Assembly (NCBI GenBank): GCA_002369195.1
Contig: DFEW01000018.1
Location: 3,221-14,768, forward strand
DNA length: 11,548 nucleotides
Source of the DNA: Christensenella sp. UBA3792
GTDB taxonomy: Bacteria; Bacillota; Clostridia; Christensenellales; CAG-138
Direction of reading: 5' to 3'
The position numbers and the translations under genes were made by a program. Positions 1-6,446 of the stretch are shown in pieces; positions within the stretch are counted from its first letter, which is position 1, and each line of letters begins with the position of its first letter. A model generated the notes under the pieces. The model was not told the DNA's origin, searched no databases, and saw only the letters and a list, made by a program, of their open reading frames with translations.

Positions 1-39
1 CGCAGGCGACGGATGAGGTGTCGAGTCAATGTAAAAGAC
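1..39. other. Gene-free left edge; possible fragment of a dispersed repeat
   Basis: I see no gene start, promoter or ribosome binding site here. The first 22 bases read, on the complement, as a GACACC, CTCATCCG, TCGCCTGCG string. From general familiarity, this resembles intergenic repeats common in Clostridia genomes, but I cannot confirm it. Nothing else is evident before the hairpin at 40-74. Confidence 0.25.
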
Positions 40-74
40 GCTGTCATTCTTCGCCTTCGGCTCAGAATGACAGC
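40..74 (-). repeat. Hairpin with symmetric GA internal loop (copy C)
   Basis: Bases 40-50 pair perfectly with 64-74 (an 11-bp outer stem). Bases 53-55 (GCC) pair with 59-61 (GGC) around a three-base loop. The unpaired dinucleotides between the stems (51-52 and 62-63) read TC/TC on plus and GA/GA on minus. The same layout occurs at 6843-6869 and 6923-6945. The hairpin lies beyond the terminator of the DUF4349 gene, so it is probably not part of that transcript. Confidence 0.7.
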
Positions 75-145
75 AGGAAAGCGGCTCAGAATGACAGCGG
101 GAAAGCGGCTCAGAACGACAGCGGGTAAACGGTTCAGAATGACAG
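59..145. repeat. 24-bp tandem repeat, about 3.6 copies
   Basis: Units lie at 59-82, 83-106 and 107-130, with a partial unit at 131-145. Each begins GGCTCAGAATGACAGC and ends in a GGGAAAGC-like spacer. Units 1 and 2 differ at one base; units 3 and 4 carry a few substitutions. The first 16 bases of each unit equal the 3' arm of the hairpin at 40-74, so the array looks like repeated copying of half a hairpin. There are no unique spacers, so it is not a CRISPR array. The length is a multiple of three and keeps a reading frame open, but nothing supports translation. Confidence 0.85.
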
Positions 146-162
146 ATTGTCGGGACGACGCC

Positions 163-200
163 GAAAAGAAAGAAGGTTCTCCGAAATGGGGAACCTTCTT
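163..200 (-). terminator. Intrinsic terminator of the DUF4349 gene
   Basis: Bases 170-182 pair with 188-200 (13 bp with one G-T wobble) around the loop GAAAT at 183-187. Read on the minus strand, the hairpin comes just after the DUF4349 stop codon and is followed by a T-rich run, TCTTTTC (complement of 163-169). Confidence 0.85.
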
Positions 201-216
201 GTATTGTTTGACGGTA

Positions 217-1167
217 TCAGTTCTGCTGCTTCTTCGCGCGGCGCTTGGCAGCGGACTTGATCGAGCCGCGGACGATCAGCACCACGATCAGGGCGATGAG
301 GCCGTTGATGACAAGGAAGACCACGATGTGCGGCGCGTTGCCCATCACGCCTGCGCCGAAGGACTTGAGGTTGTCGCCGACGTCCTCCATGCTGTCCTTG
401 AACCGGCGGGAGACCTCCTGCCAGAACGTTTCGGGCTCGGTCACGGTCACGCGCTCGACCTCGTTGAGGTTGATCTCCACGGTGGACAGGTCGATCTGAT
501 CGTCGTAGCTGCGCAGGATCGATTCGTACGATTCGATCTCGTAGCGCACTTCGCTGAGCCGGTTCTGCACGGTGATGAGGTCCTCGACCGTCGTTGCGGA
601 TTCGAGAATCTTCAGCAGCGCTTCCTGTTCGACGCGCAGGGATTCGAGGTGCTTCTCCGAATCGATGTACGCGGTCGTCACGTCGCGCATGCCGGTGTTC
701 ATGTTGGTCACGTTGCCGAGCCCGTCCACGGCGGCGAGCAGTGCGTCGAGGTTTTCGGCGGGCACGCGGACCACGAGGTACGCATTGCGCAGCTTGGTCT
801 GGTTGTAATAGGTGCGTCCGCCGATATTGCTCGTCTCGACGAAGCCGCCGAGCGATTCGACCTGCTCGTTGAGCTTCTCCAGGAACGCGTCGAACTCCAG
901 CGTCTGAACGCTTACGTTCGCGTTGCGGATGATCTTGCGGTTTTCGAGCGCGGGGGACTGGTTCTTATACTCGGTGCGGTTGGACATCGATACGCTTTCC
1001 GCTTCCGCAGGTTCCGGTGCGTACATGGACTCCTCCGCGTAAGCGGCGTCGGCGTCATAGTACCCGCCGCTGTGGTTCGCATCCGGCGCGGCCTGCTTGG
1101 CCGAACAGCCGAATGCCGTTGCTGCGAGCAGCAGAACGGAAAGGATGATCAGAGATGCGCGTTTCAT
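217..1167 (-). CDS. DUF4349 domain-containing lipoprotein
   Basis: Predicted membrane lipoprotein of 316 residues. The reverse-strand ATG at 1165-1167 was chosen because AAGGAGGG precedes it closely and a clear lipoprotein signal follows: basic MKR, a hydrophobic stretch (residues 5-18), then AFGC with Cys21 as the likely lipidation site. Residues 25-75 are a low-complexity Tyr/Ala/Glu-rich linker. Residues 77-240 match the DUF4349 pattern: 'RKIIRNANVSVQT', a VRVPAENLDALL stretch near 133-144, a 'YIDSEKHLESLRVEQEALLKIL' region likely to be coiled coil (168-215), and a DLSTVEINL strand. A membrane helix follows at about 281-299, with a Lys/Arg-rich cytoplasmic tail. The family's function is unknown; a membrane-anchored extracellular coiled coil is expected. 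It lies 74 bases downstream of the ModE-like gene and may share its transcript. It ends at a strong terminator. A much longer open frame extends upstream but has no support. Confidence 0.9.
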   Translation of the reverse strand: MKRASLIILSVLLLAATAFGCSAKQAAPDANHSGGYYDADAAYAEESMYAPEPAEAESVSMSNRTEYKNQSPALENRKIIRNANVSVQTLEFDAFLEKLNEQVESLGGFVETSNIGGRTYYNQTKLRNAYLVVRVPAENLDALLAAVDGLGNVTNMNTGMRDVTTAYIDSEKHLESLRVEQEALLKILESATTVEDLITVQNRLSEVRYEIESYESILRSYDDQIDLSTVEINLNEVERVTVTEPETFWQEVSRRFKDSMEDVGDNLKSFGAGVMGNAPHIVVFLVINGLIALIVVLIVRGSIKSAAKRRAKKQQN

Positions 1168-1241
1168 GCAATTGCCCTCCTTATAATGCGTGGTTTTCAC
1201 TGAGAATACCGGATGAACCGGCAAAAGGTTGCAAAAAAGGA

Positions 1242-1586
1242 TCATTCGCCGAATAAATCTTCGAAGATTTCGTCCGCGTAGGCATGCACGACCGATTCGA
1301 ACCGGCGGTAGGCGTCCAGAAAGCGACGTCCGCGATCCGTCAGCGCGGCATACCCGCCGCCCCTGCCGCCGACCTTCGTTTCGAGCAGCGGGAAGCCGAG
1401 CGCGTTCTCCGCGTTCTTCACGATGGTCCATGCCTTCGAATAGGCCATGCCCATCGCGTCGGTCGCCTTGCGCAGCGAGTGCAGCTCGTCGACATGCTCC
1501 AGCAGCTCCGCGATCCCCGGTCCGAAGATCTTCTCCTCGCCGTAGACGCGCAGCATCAGCGTATAGCGCAGTTTGCCGGCCATCAT
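1242..1586 (-). CDS. ModE-type winged helix-turn-helix regulator, single domain
   Basis: Small DNA-binding protein of 114 residues (113 from the second ATG at 1581-1583). A GGAGGAG ribosome binding site lies 4-8 bases ahead of the two adjacent ATGs. Residues 1-34 resemble the N-terminal strand and helix of ModE, including 'FGPGIAELLEHVDE'. Residues 36-70 form the helix-turn-helix, with 'GMAYSKAWTIVKNAENALGF' as turn and recognition helix. Residues 70-92 hold the wing, with the family-typical VGGRGGGYAALTDRG pattern. In ModE this fold represses molybdate transport genes, but the molybdate-binding Mop/TOBE domains are absent and no mod gene is nearby, so the ligand and targets are unknown. It has its own promoter at 1620-1648, divergent from the SipL-like gene. 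The family call is firm; the role is not. Confidence 0.85.
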   Translation of the reverse strand: MMAGKLRYTLMLRVYGEEKIFGPGIAELLEHVDELHSLRKATDAMGMAYSKAWTIVKNAENALGFPLLETKVGGRGGGYAALTDRGRRFLDAYRRFESVVHAYADEIFEDLFGE

Positions 1587-1619
1587 CCGTCTCCTCCGTG
1601 CAGAAAGTTTCTCGATTAC

Positions 1620-1648
1620 AGTATAGCGCAGCGCGCGCGAAAACGCAA
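1620..1648 (-). promoter_or_regulatory. Sigma-A-type promoter of the ModE-like gene
   Basis: On the minus strand, TTGCGT (complement of 1643-1648) and TATACT (complement of 1620-1625) are separated by exactly 17 bases. The -10 box matches the TATAAT consensus at five of six bases. It lies 34 bases ahead of the first ATG. The spacer is an alternating GC run (1628-1640). Confidence 0.7.
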
Positions 1649-1702
1649 GTTTTTGGGAACGGACGCATACGCTGTACAAACGATAAAAAAGGAGTGTTCG
1701 AC

Positions 1703-3172
1703 ATGGAGATACGAAAAACAACGCTGACGGCGGAAACGGTGTTCGGCAGGGCGGCGGCGCAGGCGCAGATGGAGAGCGCGATCCCGCTGCCGCAGGGAAA
1801 GACGCTCGAACGCGTGCTGTCGTACGAAAGCGAGGCGCTCGTGCGCGAGGTCAGCTGCCGCGACGGGGCGGTCGTCGTGACCGGCACGATGACCTTAAAG
1901 CCGGTGGTCGAGTCCGCCGAGCGCGAGCCGTACGCGTTCGAGGCGGCGGCGGACTTTACGCACACGGTGCGGCTCGACGGCGTGACCCCCGACATGAACG
2001 CGCGTGTGTTCGCCGAGATTCCCGCCTGCAGCTTGACGTGCGAGCAGGGCGGACTGCTGATGCAGGCGACGGTCGAGCTGCGCGCAACCGTGTTCGAATC
2101 GCAGCAGATTCCGTGCATCGTCGGGATCGACGGGGTAAAGGAGCTCGAACAGCTGACCGAGACGGTCACGCTCAAAAAGCGCGTGCTGCTCGGCGCGGCG
2201 GGCGCGCGCATCGGCGAAACGATCAACGCGCCGCAATCCGCCGCGGTGCTGAAGGCGAGCGCCGTGCCGCTTGTGACGGGGCTTTTGCGCGGGACGGACG
2301 GGATGCGCGCGGAAGGCGAGCTGAAGCTTTGCGTGCTGTTCCGGATGCCCGACGGCGGGATCCGCCTCGAACGGTCCGTGCTGCCCTTCTCCGAGCAGAT
2401 CGCCTGCGAGCCGGGCGAGAACGCGGCGGCGAACGCGACGCTCAAAACGCTTTCCGTGGTGATCGAGGAGGATGGAACGGCGACGGTCGACGCGGCGCTG
2501 TCGATCGGCGTGTACGGGAGCGTAAGCGATACGCAGCGCGTGCTTTCGGACGCCTACGACGAGGACAACAGCTTCCTGTGCCGCACCGCGCGCCGGTCGG
2601 TGCAGTCCTTTGAGGCGACGTGGAGCCAGACCGTGCAGCTGAACGAGACGCTGACCGTGCCCGCACACATGAAGGACGCGTACCTGCCGCTGTACGCAAG
2701 CTTGCGCACGGCGATCACCCAAAGCGCGGCGGCGGACGGACGCGCGCGCATCGAGGGCATATTGAGCGCGACGGTCGTGTATCGCGACGACGACGGCATG
2801 AAGCAGAGCTTTACGCAGGAACTGCCGCTCTCGTTCGATACCGAGGCAAAGGGCGATGCGCTGATCGCGCGCCTGCGCGTGCTCGAAACGTCGCTGACCG
2901 GCGGCGGGCGCACCGTGGGGCTTGCCGTGTCGCTGCTCGTCGAGGCGGAGTGGTACCGCACCGTGTCGTTCTGCTGCGTGCCGGAGCTGGCGGCGCCGGA
3001 GCCGCGAAAGCCGGACAGCGGGATGCTCGTGTACTTTGCCGACGCGGACGAATCGCTGTTCTCGATCGGCAAGCGCTTTTCGCTGCCGACCGCGCGCGTG
3101 CACGCATGCAATCCGGACCTTTGTGAGCCGGTCGCGGCCGGAACGCCGGTGCTGATCTTTCAAAACAAATAG
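1703..3172 (+). CDS. DUF3794 (SPOCS) and LysM domain protein, SipL-like
   Basis: Predicted spore-envelope or cell-wall-associated protein of 489 residues. The ATG follows AAAAAAGGAG with eight bases between; the open frame further upstream overlaps the regulator gene and has no ribosome binding site. The chain reads as three beta-rich repeats of the DUF3794/SPOCS type (about 30-145, 160-285 and 300-425). The first includes a 'GTMTLKPVVES' strand and the third 'EGILSATVVYRDDDG'. A Pro-rich hinge (430-437) leads to a C-terminal LysM-like domain (441-487; 'LVYFADADESLFSIGKRFSL' then CNPDL). This matches the layout of SipL from Clostridioides difficile, which links SpoIVA to the developing spore coat. 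There is no signal peptide, as expected for a mother-cell protein. A convincing promoter was not found; a CATACGCT string at 1666-1673 recalls a sporulation sigma-E -10 box but lacks a clear -35. Orthology to sipL itself is not certain, because Clostridia carry several SPOCS proteins. Confidence 0.85.
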   Translation: MEIRKTTLTAETVFGRAAAQAQMESAIPLPQGKTLERVLSYESEALVREVSCRDGAVVVTGTMTLKPVVESAEREPYAFEAAADFTHTVRLDGVTPDMNARVFAEIPACSLTCEQGGLLMQATVELRATVFESQQIPCIVGIDGVKELEQLTETVTLKKRVLLGAAGARIGETINAPQSAAVLKASAVPLVTGLLRGTDGMRAEGELKLCVLFRMPDGGIRLERSVLPFSEQIACEPGENAAANATLKTLSVVIEEDGTATVDAALSIGVYGSVSDTQRVLSDAYDEDNSFLCRTARRSVQSFEATWSQTVQLNETLTVPAHMKDAYLPLYASLRTAITQSAAADGRARIEGILSATVVYRDDDGMKQSFTQELPLSFDTEAKGDALIARLRVLETSLTGGGRTVGLAVSLLVEAEWYRTVSFCCVPELAAPEPRKPDSGMLVYFADADESLFSIGKRFSLPTARVHACNPDLCEPVAAGTPVLIFQNK

Positions 3173-3180
3173 GGAAACGG

Positions 3181-3210
3181 AACGGTCGCGCGAAGCGGCC
3201 GTTTTTTCTT
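3181..3210 (+). terminator. Intrinsic terminator of the SipL-like gene
   Basis: AACGGTCGC (3181-3189) pairs with GCGGCCGTT (3195-3203), nine pairs with one wobble, around the loop GCGAA. The stem is followed by a T run (3202-3207) and begins nine bases after the stop codon. Confidence 0.88.
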
Positions 3211-3242
3211 GACGCAATCGCCGTCAAACCGTCAAAAAAACG

Positions 3243-3271
3243 TTGCAAAGCGGGGCGGTTTATGGTATTCT
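3243..3271 (+). promoter_or_regulatory. Sigma-A-type promoter of the BTAD/GGDEF/Hpt operon
   Basis: TTGCAA (3243-3248) and TATTCT (3266-3271) are 17 bases apart, and TGG just before the -10 forms an extended -10 element. It lies between the preceding terminator and the first gene of the operon, leaving a leader of about 40 bases before the ATG at 3319. No riboswitch fits in that space. Confidence 0.7.
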
Positions 3272-3318
3272 TTAGATGGATGATTATCGGAATGCGGTCG
3301 GAAGGGAAGGAGAGAGCG

Positions 3319-4521
3319 ATGGCGGAGGAAAAGAGAGACGTCCTCTATGTGCGCATGCTCGGCGGGTTCGCGATGCGCTGGAACGGCGAGCTGCTTGCGG
3401 GCGGTTCCAAGGCGAACGATTCGCAAAGCGCGTACCTGCTGCAGATTCTGATCCACAGCGCCCAAAACGGCGTCACGCGCGACCGGCTCGAAGAGCTGCT
3501 GTTCGGCGATCGGGACATCTACAACGTGCATCACGCGCTGCAAAGCGTGATCTACAACACCAAACTCAAGCTCAAAAAGGCGGGCTTTCCGGCGGACGCG
3601 TGCATCGAGCAGAAAAAGGGCGTGTTCTACTGGGCGTCGACGGTGCCGACCGTCGAGGACGCGGCGCACTTTGAGCAGCTTGCGAACGAAGCGGAGCAGA
3701 CCAAGGACCTCGACGAGCGCCTTGCGCTGTACGTCGACGCGTGCTACGCGTACGGCGGCGAGTTTCTGCCGATGCAGACCGGCGCGGTCTGGGCGGCGCG
3801 CGAGGCAAGGCGGCTCAAGGAGCTGTTCTGCGTGTGCATGGAACGCGCGACGGAGCTTTTGCGCGTCAGTCAGGACTTTTTCCAGATGGAAACGCTCGGC
3901 ATGTACGCGACGCGCATCGACCCGCTTGCCGACTGGGAAACGGTCACGATGGAGGCGCTCGCTTCACTGGGACGCGCGGAGGACGCGCGGCGGCTGTACG
4001 ACGAGACCGTGCAGTTCTATTTCAACGAGGAGGGACTGCGGCCCTCGGCGAAGCTCATGGAACAGTTCGACCGGCTCGGCGAGCGGATGCAGCACCGGCA
4101 TGCGGCGCTCGATCAGATCCAGCGCGAGCTGACCGGTCTTGAGAATCCGGAGGTCGGCGGGTACGTGTGCAACTATCCGGTGTTCCTCGGCATCTACCGC
4201 ATGATCGAGCGCATGCTCGAACGCGGCGGGCAGTCGGTGTATCTGATGCTCTGCACGCTCGTGGACGGCAAAGGCAATCCGATGAAGGAGGGCGAGAACC
4301 TCGAACATCTGATCACCCGCATGGGCGACGCGGTGCGGCTGTCGATCCGCCGCGGCGACGCGATGTGCCGCTACGGCAAGGGGCAGTATCTGGTGCTGCT
4401 CGTCAACACCACGCGCGAGAACTGCAACGTGATCCAGAAACGCATCAACCGGCATTTTCTGGTCGGACGGCAGCGCACGGGCATCGAATATTATGTGAAC
4501 AGCGTCTTCTGGATGGCGTGA
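3319..4521 (+). CDS. Winged-helix/BTAD transcriptional regulator with degenerate GGDEF-like C-terminus
   Basis: Regulator of 400 residues in the SARP-like style. The ATG follows GGAAGGAGAGAGCG; an open frame 57 bases longer starts inside the promoter and was rejected. Residues 8-108 look like an OmpR-type winged helix ('LYVRMLGGFAMRWNG' ahead of 'ALQSVIYNTKLKLKKAGF', DNA-contacting helix and wing). Residues 112-260 are a helical BTAD/TPR region ('RLALYVDACYAYGGEFLP', 'ALASLGRAEDARRLYDETVQ', FNEEGLRPS). Residues 281-400 resemble a nucleotide-cyclase fold: 'SIRRGDAMCRYGKGQYLVLL' sits where active enzymes have RYGGDEF, but GGDEF is replaced by GKGQY (353-357). Catalysis is therefore not expected; this part may bind a nucleotide or only mediate contacts. 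There is no membrane segment. It is the first gene of an operon with an intact diguanylate cyclase, seven bases from the next gene. The winged-helix and BTAD calls are fairly firm; the GGDEF relationship is by pattern. Confidence 0.85.
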   Translation: MAEEKRDVLYVRMLGGFAMRWNGELLAGGSKANDSQSAYLLQILIHSAQNGVTRDRLEELLFGDRDIYNVHHALQSVIYNTKLKLKKAGFPADACIEQKKGVFYWASTVPTVEDAAHFEQLANEAEQTKDLDERLALYVDACYAYGGEFLPMQTGAVWAAREARRLKELFCVCMERATELLRVSQDFFQMETLGMYATRIDPLADWETVTMEALASLGRAEDARRLYDETVQFYFNEEGLRPSAKLMEQFDRLGERMQHRHAALDQIQRELTGLENPEVGGYVCNYPVFLGIYRMIERMLERGGQSVYLMLCTLVDGKGNPMKEGENLEHLITRMGDAVRLSIRRGDAMCRYGKGQYLVLLVNTTRENCNVIQKRINRHFLVGRQRTGIEYYVNSVFWMA

Positions 4522-4528
4522 AGGGACG

Positions 4529-5026
4529 GTGAACGGCTTGGAACAACACGGCGGATCGCAATGGTATATCGGCACGCCGAACGGCATCGTGCTGTGCATC
4601 GAGCAGCGGCGCGGAAGCGAGCTTGCGGGGCGGTTCTATCACCGCTACAGCGCGGAGCCGATCGCGTTTTCGGACCTCGGACAGATGACGCTTTTGATGG
4701 AAAAGCTGTACGACGATCTGCAGTTCCCGTTTGCGGGAACGAATGAGCGCAGGTTCTCGGACAGCACAACGGCGCCGCGCATGCGGCAGGAAAAGGAGGA
4801 ACGTATGAGCGACGATCAACTGCTGCAGAAACACGGCGACATCGGCACGTTTATCGTGCGCGTTCAGCATCGGCAGAACAGCAGCTGGCAGGGACGCATC
4901 ACCTGGATGGAGGAGGACAAGACCATTTGCTTTCGCTCCGTGTGGGAGATGATCAAGCTGATCGAAAGCGCGATGGACACCGTCAGCGTATCCGAGGACG
5001 GCGAGGAGCCGACGTGGGAGAATTGA
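4529..5026 (+). CDS. Unrecognised small protein with two tandem copies of one domain
   Basis: I do not recognise a named family. The protein has 165 residues, is soluble, and lacks signal or membrane segments. Residues 21-62 and 109-150 align without gaps over 42 positions with ten identities (R27/R115, S30/S118, G34/G122, R35/R123, I45/I133, F47/F135, M53/M141, L56/L144, E58/E146, D62/D150) and many conservative changes, so it is an internal duplication. A charged linker (71-92) joins the copies. The GTG at 4529 is the least certain part: AAGGGA is only two bases away, and a TTG at 4538 is an alternative. An in-frame ATG at 4805 (Met93) has a far better ribosome binding site and could yield a 73-residue single-copy form. 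The gene is seven bases after the BTAD regulator and ten before the diguanylate cyclase, so a role in that signalling module is likely. Confidence 0.8.
   Translation: MNGLEQHGGSQWYIGTPNGIVLCIEQRRGSELAGRFYHRYSAEPIAFSDLGQMTLLMEKLYDDLQFPFAGTNERRFSDSTTAPRMRQEKEERMSDDQLLQKHGDIGTFIVRVQHRQNSSWQGRITWMEEDKTICFRSVWEMIKLIESAMDTVSVSEDGEEPTWEN
4794..4807 (+). promoter_or_regulatory. Strong internal ribosome binding site and ATG inside the duplicated-domain gene
   Basis: AGGAGG (4794-4799) sits five bases before an in-frame ATG (4805-4807), in the linker exactly between the two domain copies. It is a closer match to consensus than the ribosome binding site at the gene's own start. It could produce a separate 73-residue protein ending at 5026. 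Purine-rich Lys/Glu codons can mimic such a site by chance (here they encode QEKEER). Confidence 0.55.
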
Positions 5027-5036
5027 CGGCGGTACT

Positions 5037-6446
5037 ATGGAACGGACGGAAGGGAACAAACAAGCGGGCGGCGGACTGCGCATCCGGCGGCTGAACCTCA
5101 TACTGTGCTGCTTTGCCGCGCTGCTCGCGGTCATTCTGATCGTGTCCACGGTCTATATGCTGCACAGCTATCGGGAGACCGAGGAGGCGAACGAGCGCTA
5201 CATACAGGCGCAGCAGAACGCGGCGGCGCTGCAGAAGGGGTCGGACTATCTGACCGACCGCGTGCGCACGTTCGTGATCACGGGCGATCCGCAGGCGGCG
5301 GCGGACTTCTTCGAGGAGGTCGAGGTCACGCAGCGGCGCGACCGCGCGCTGGAGGACATGCAGGCGCTCTTTTCCGACGCGGAGGCGAGCCGCCTGATGA
5401 GCGAGGCGTTCCGGCTTTCGAACATCCTCGCGGACATCGAATGCTATGCGATGCGCCTGTCGGTCGAGGCGCGCGGATACGATCCGGCGGACTATTCCGC
5501 GACCTTGCAGCATACGGAGCTGACCGAGGCGGATCGCGCGCTGTCGAAGGCGGAGCAGCAGGCGAAGGCGGAGCAGCTGCTGTTCGACGCGACGTATCAG
5601 TCCTATAAGCACGAGATTCGCGACAACATCACCGAGTGCGAACGGACGCTCGTCGGACAGACGCGCGAGATTCAGACCGTCAACATCGCGCGGTTCCGGC
5701 GCACGCTTTCGTTCGAGACCGTGCTGATCGCGGTGCTGCTGCTGACGGCGGTCGCGATCGTGGTCTGCACGCAGATCTGGATCATCAATCCGCTCAACAC
5801 GCTCGTCAAGCTGATCCCGAGCAAGCAGTTTCTGCCGGAGATCGGCGCGGCCGAGCTGCGGTATATGGTACATGCGTACAACGACGCGTACCGGCAGTCG
5901 AAGGACCATCAGGACCGGCTGACGCATGAGGCGACGCACGACAGTCTGACGGGGCTCAGCAACCGCAAGGTGTTCGAACAGCAGCGCGTCAACGCGCACA
6001 GGCGCCGCCAGGCGATGGTGCTGATCGACGTGGACAGCTTCAAGCAGATCAACGATACCTACGGACACGACACCGGCGACCGCGTGCTCAAAAAGGTGGC
6101 GAACGCGCTGCAGACGAGCTTCCGTGCGGAGGACTATGTGTGCCGCATCGGCGGCGACGAGTTCGCGGTGATCCTGCTGCACACGGACCGCACGATGCGC
6201 GCGGTGATCGAGCGAAAGATCGAGAACATCCGCGCCGCGCTTCGCGATACGTCCGACGGACTGCCGCGCGTGACGCTGTCGATCGGCGTCGCGTTCTGCG
6301 ACGAGCAGAACCGCACGGAGGACCTGTATAAGGACGCGGACGCCGCACAGTACTCGATCAAGAACGGCGGCAAGAACGGCTACGCGTTCTTCGACGATGT
6401 AAAACCCGATTCGGAACCCGATACAGAAAGGACAGGCAAATGCTGA
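5037..6446 (+). CDS. Membrane-bound diguanylate cyclase (GGDEF domain)
   Basis: Makes cyclic di-GMP from two GTP at the cytoplasmic membrane; 469 residues. Layout: short basic cytoplasmic N-terminus, membrane helix one (about 19-42), a mostly helical extracytoplasmic sensor (43-226) with predicted coiled-coil stretches, membrane helix two (227-250), a short linker beginning 'IINPLNTLVKLI' that recalls the start of a HAMP domain, and GGDEF (295-455). The catalytic domain looks complete: HDSLTGLSNR (301-310), metal-binding Asp331 in LIDVDSFKQIND, the GHDTGD turn, and GGDEF at 372-376 with the aromatic Phe. RAED (363-366), five residues before GGDEF, is the RxxD inhibitory site, so product inhibition is expected. 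There is no EAL or HD-GYP domain. The sensor resembles four-helix ligand domains, but its signal is unknown. The ribosome binding site is weak (GGCGG), which may mean coupling to the gene ten bases upstream. The stop overlaps the Hpt gene start. Confidence 0.95.
   Translation: MERTEGNKQAGGGLRIRRLNLILCCFAALLAVILIVSTVYMLHSYRETEEANERYIQAQQNAAALQKGSDYLTDRVRTFVITGDPQAAADFFEEVEVTQRRDRALEDMQALFSDAEASRLMSEAFRLSNILADIECYAMRLSVEARGYDPADYSATLQHTELTEADRALSKAEQQAKAEQLLFDATYQSYKHEIRDNITECERTLVGQTREIQTVNIARFRRTLSFETVLIAVLLLTAVAIVVCTQIWIINPLNTLVKLIPSKQFLPEIGAAELRYMVHAYNDAYRQSKDHQDRLTHEATHDSLTGLSNRKVFEQQRVNAHRRRQAMVLIDVDSFKQINDTYGHDTGDRVLKKVANALQTSFRAEDYVCRIGGDEFAVILLHTDRTMRAVIERKIENIRAALRDTSDGLPRVTLSIGVAFCDEQNRTEDLYKDADAAQYSIKNGGKNGYAFFDDVKPDSEPDTERTGKC

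Noticed and set aside
59..145. Short CRISPR-like array
   Set aside because: The repeats are directly adjacent with no unique spacers, and no cas genes are present.
13..1203. Long plus-strand open frame with RLRMTAGK-type repeats at its N-terminus
   Set aside because: Its start is in the tandem repeat, it has no ribosome binding site, and it runs antisense through the DUF4349 gene, which has a clear lipoprotein signal, ribosome binding site and terminator. The repeats only happen to be a multiple of three.
1195..1240. Promoter for the DUF4349 gene (TTGCAA and TATTCT on the minus strand)
   Set aside because: The two boxes are 20 bases apart, too far for a standard sigma-A promoter. The boxes match those of the BTAD operon promoter, but the spacing does not support function.
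1561..1630. Repeated GTATAGCGCA exactly 60 bases apart (1561-1570 and 1621-1630)
   Set aside because: The first copy is coding sequence and the second overlaps the -10 box. With only ten bases shared, it is probably chance, although an operator role cannot be excluded.
1651..1690. Sigma-E or sigma-A promoter ahead of the SipL-like gene
   Set aside because: CATACGCT and TACAAA are only partial -10 matches, and neither has a convincing -35 partner, so no promoter feature is claimed.
1168..2445. A 742-residue version of the DUF4349 protein on the minus strand
   Set aside because: The extra N-terminal part crosses the ModE-like gene in another frame and the SipL-like gene antisense. It is low complexity and lacks a start site. 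The lipoprotein signal and ribosome binding site at 1167 define the real start.
1895..3217. Long minus-strand open frame opposite the SipL-like gene
   Set aside because: It is an antisense shadow: Arg/His-rich, with no recognisable domain, and it starts within the terminator region of the plus-strand gene.
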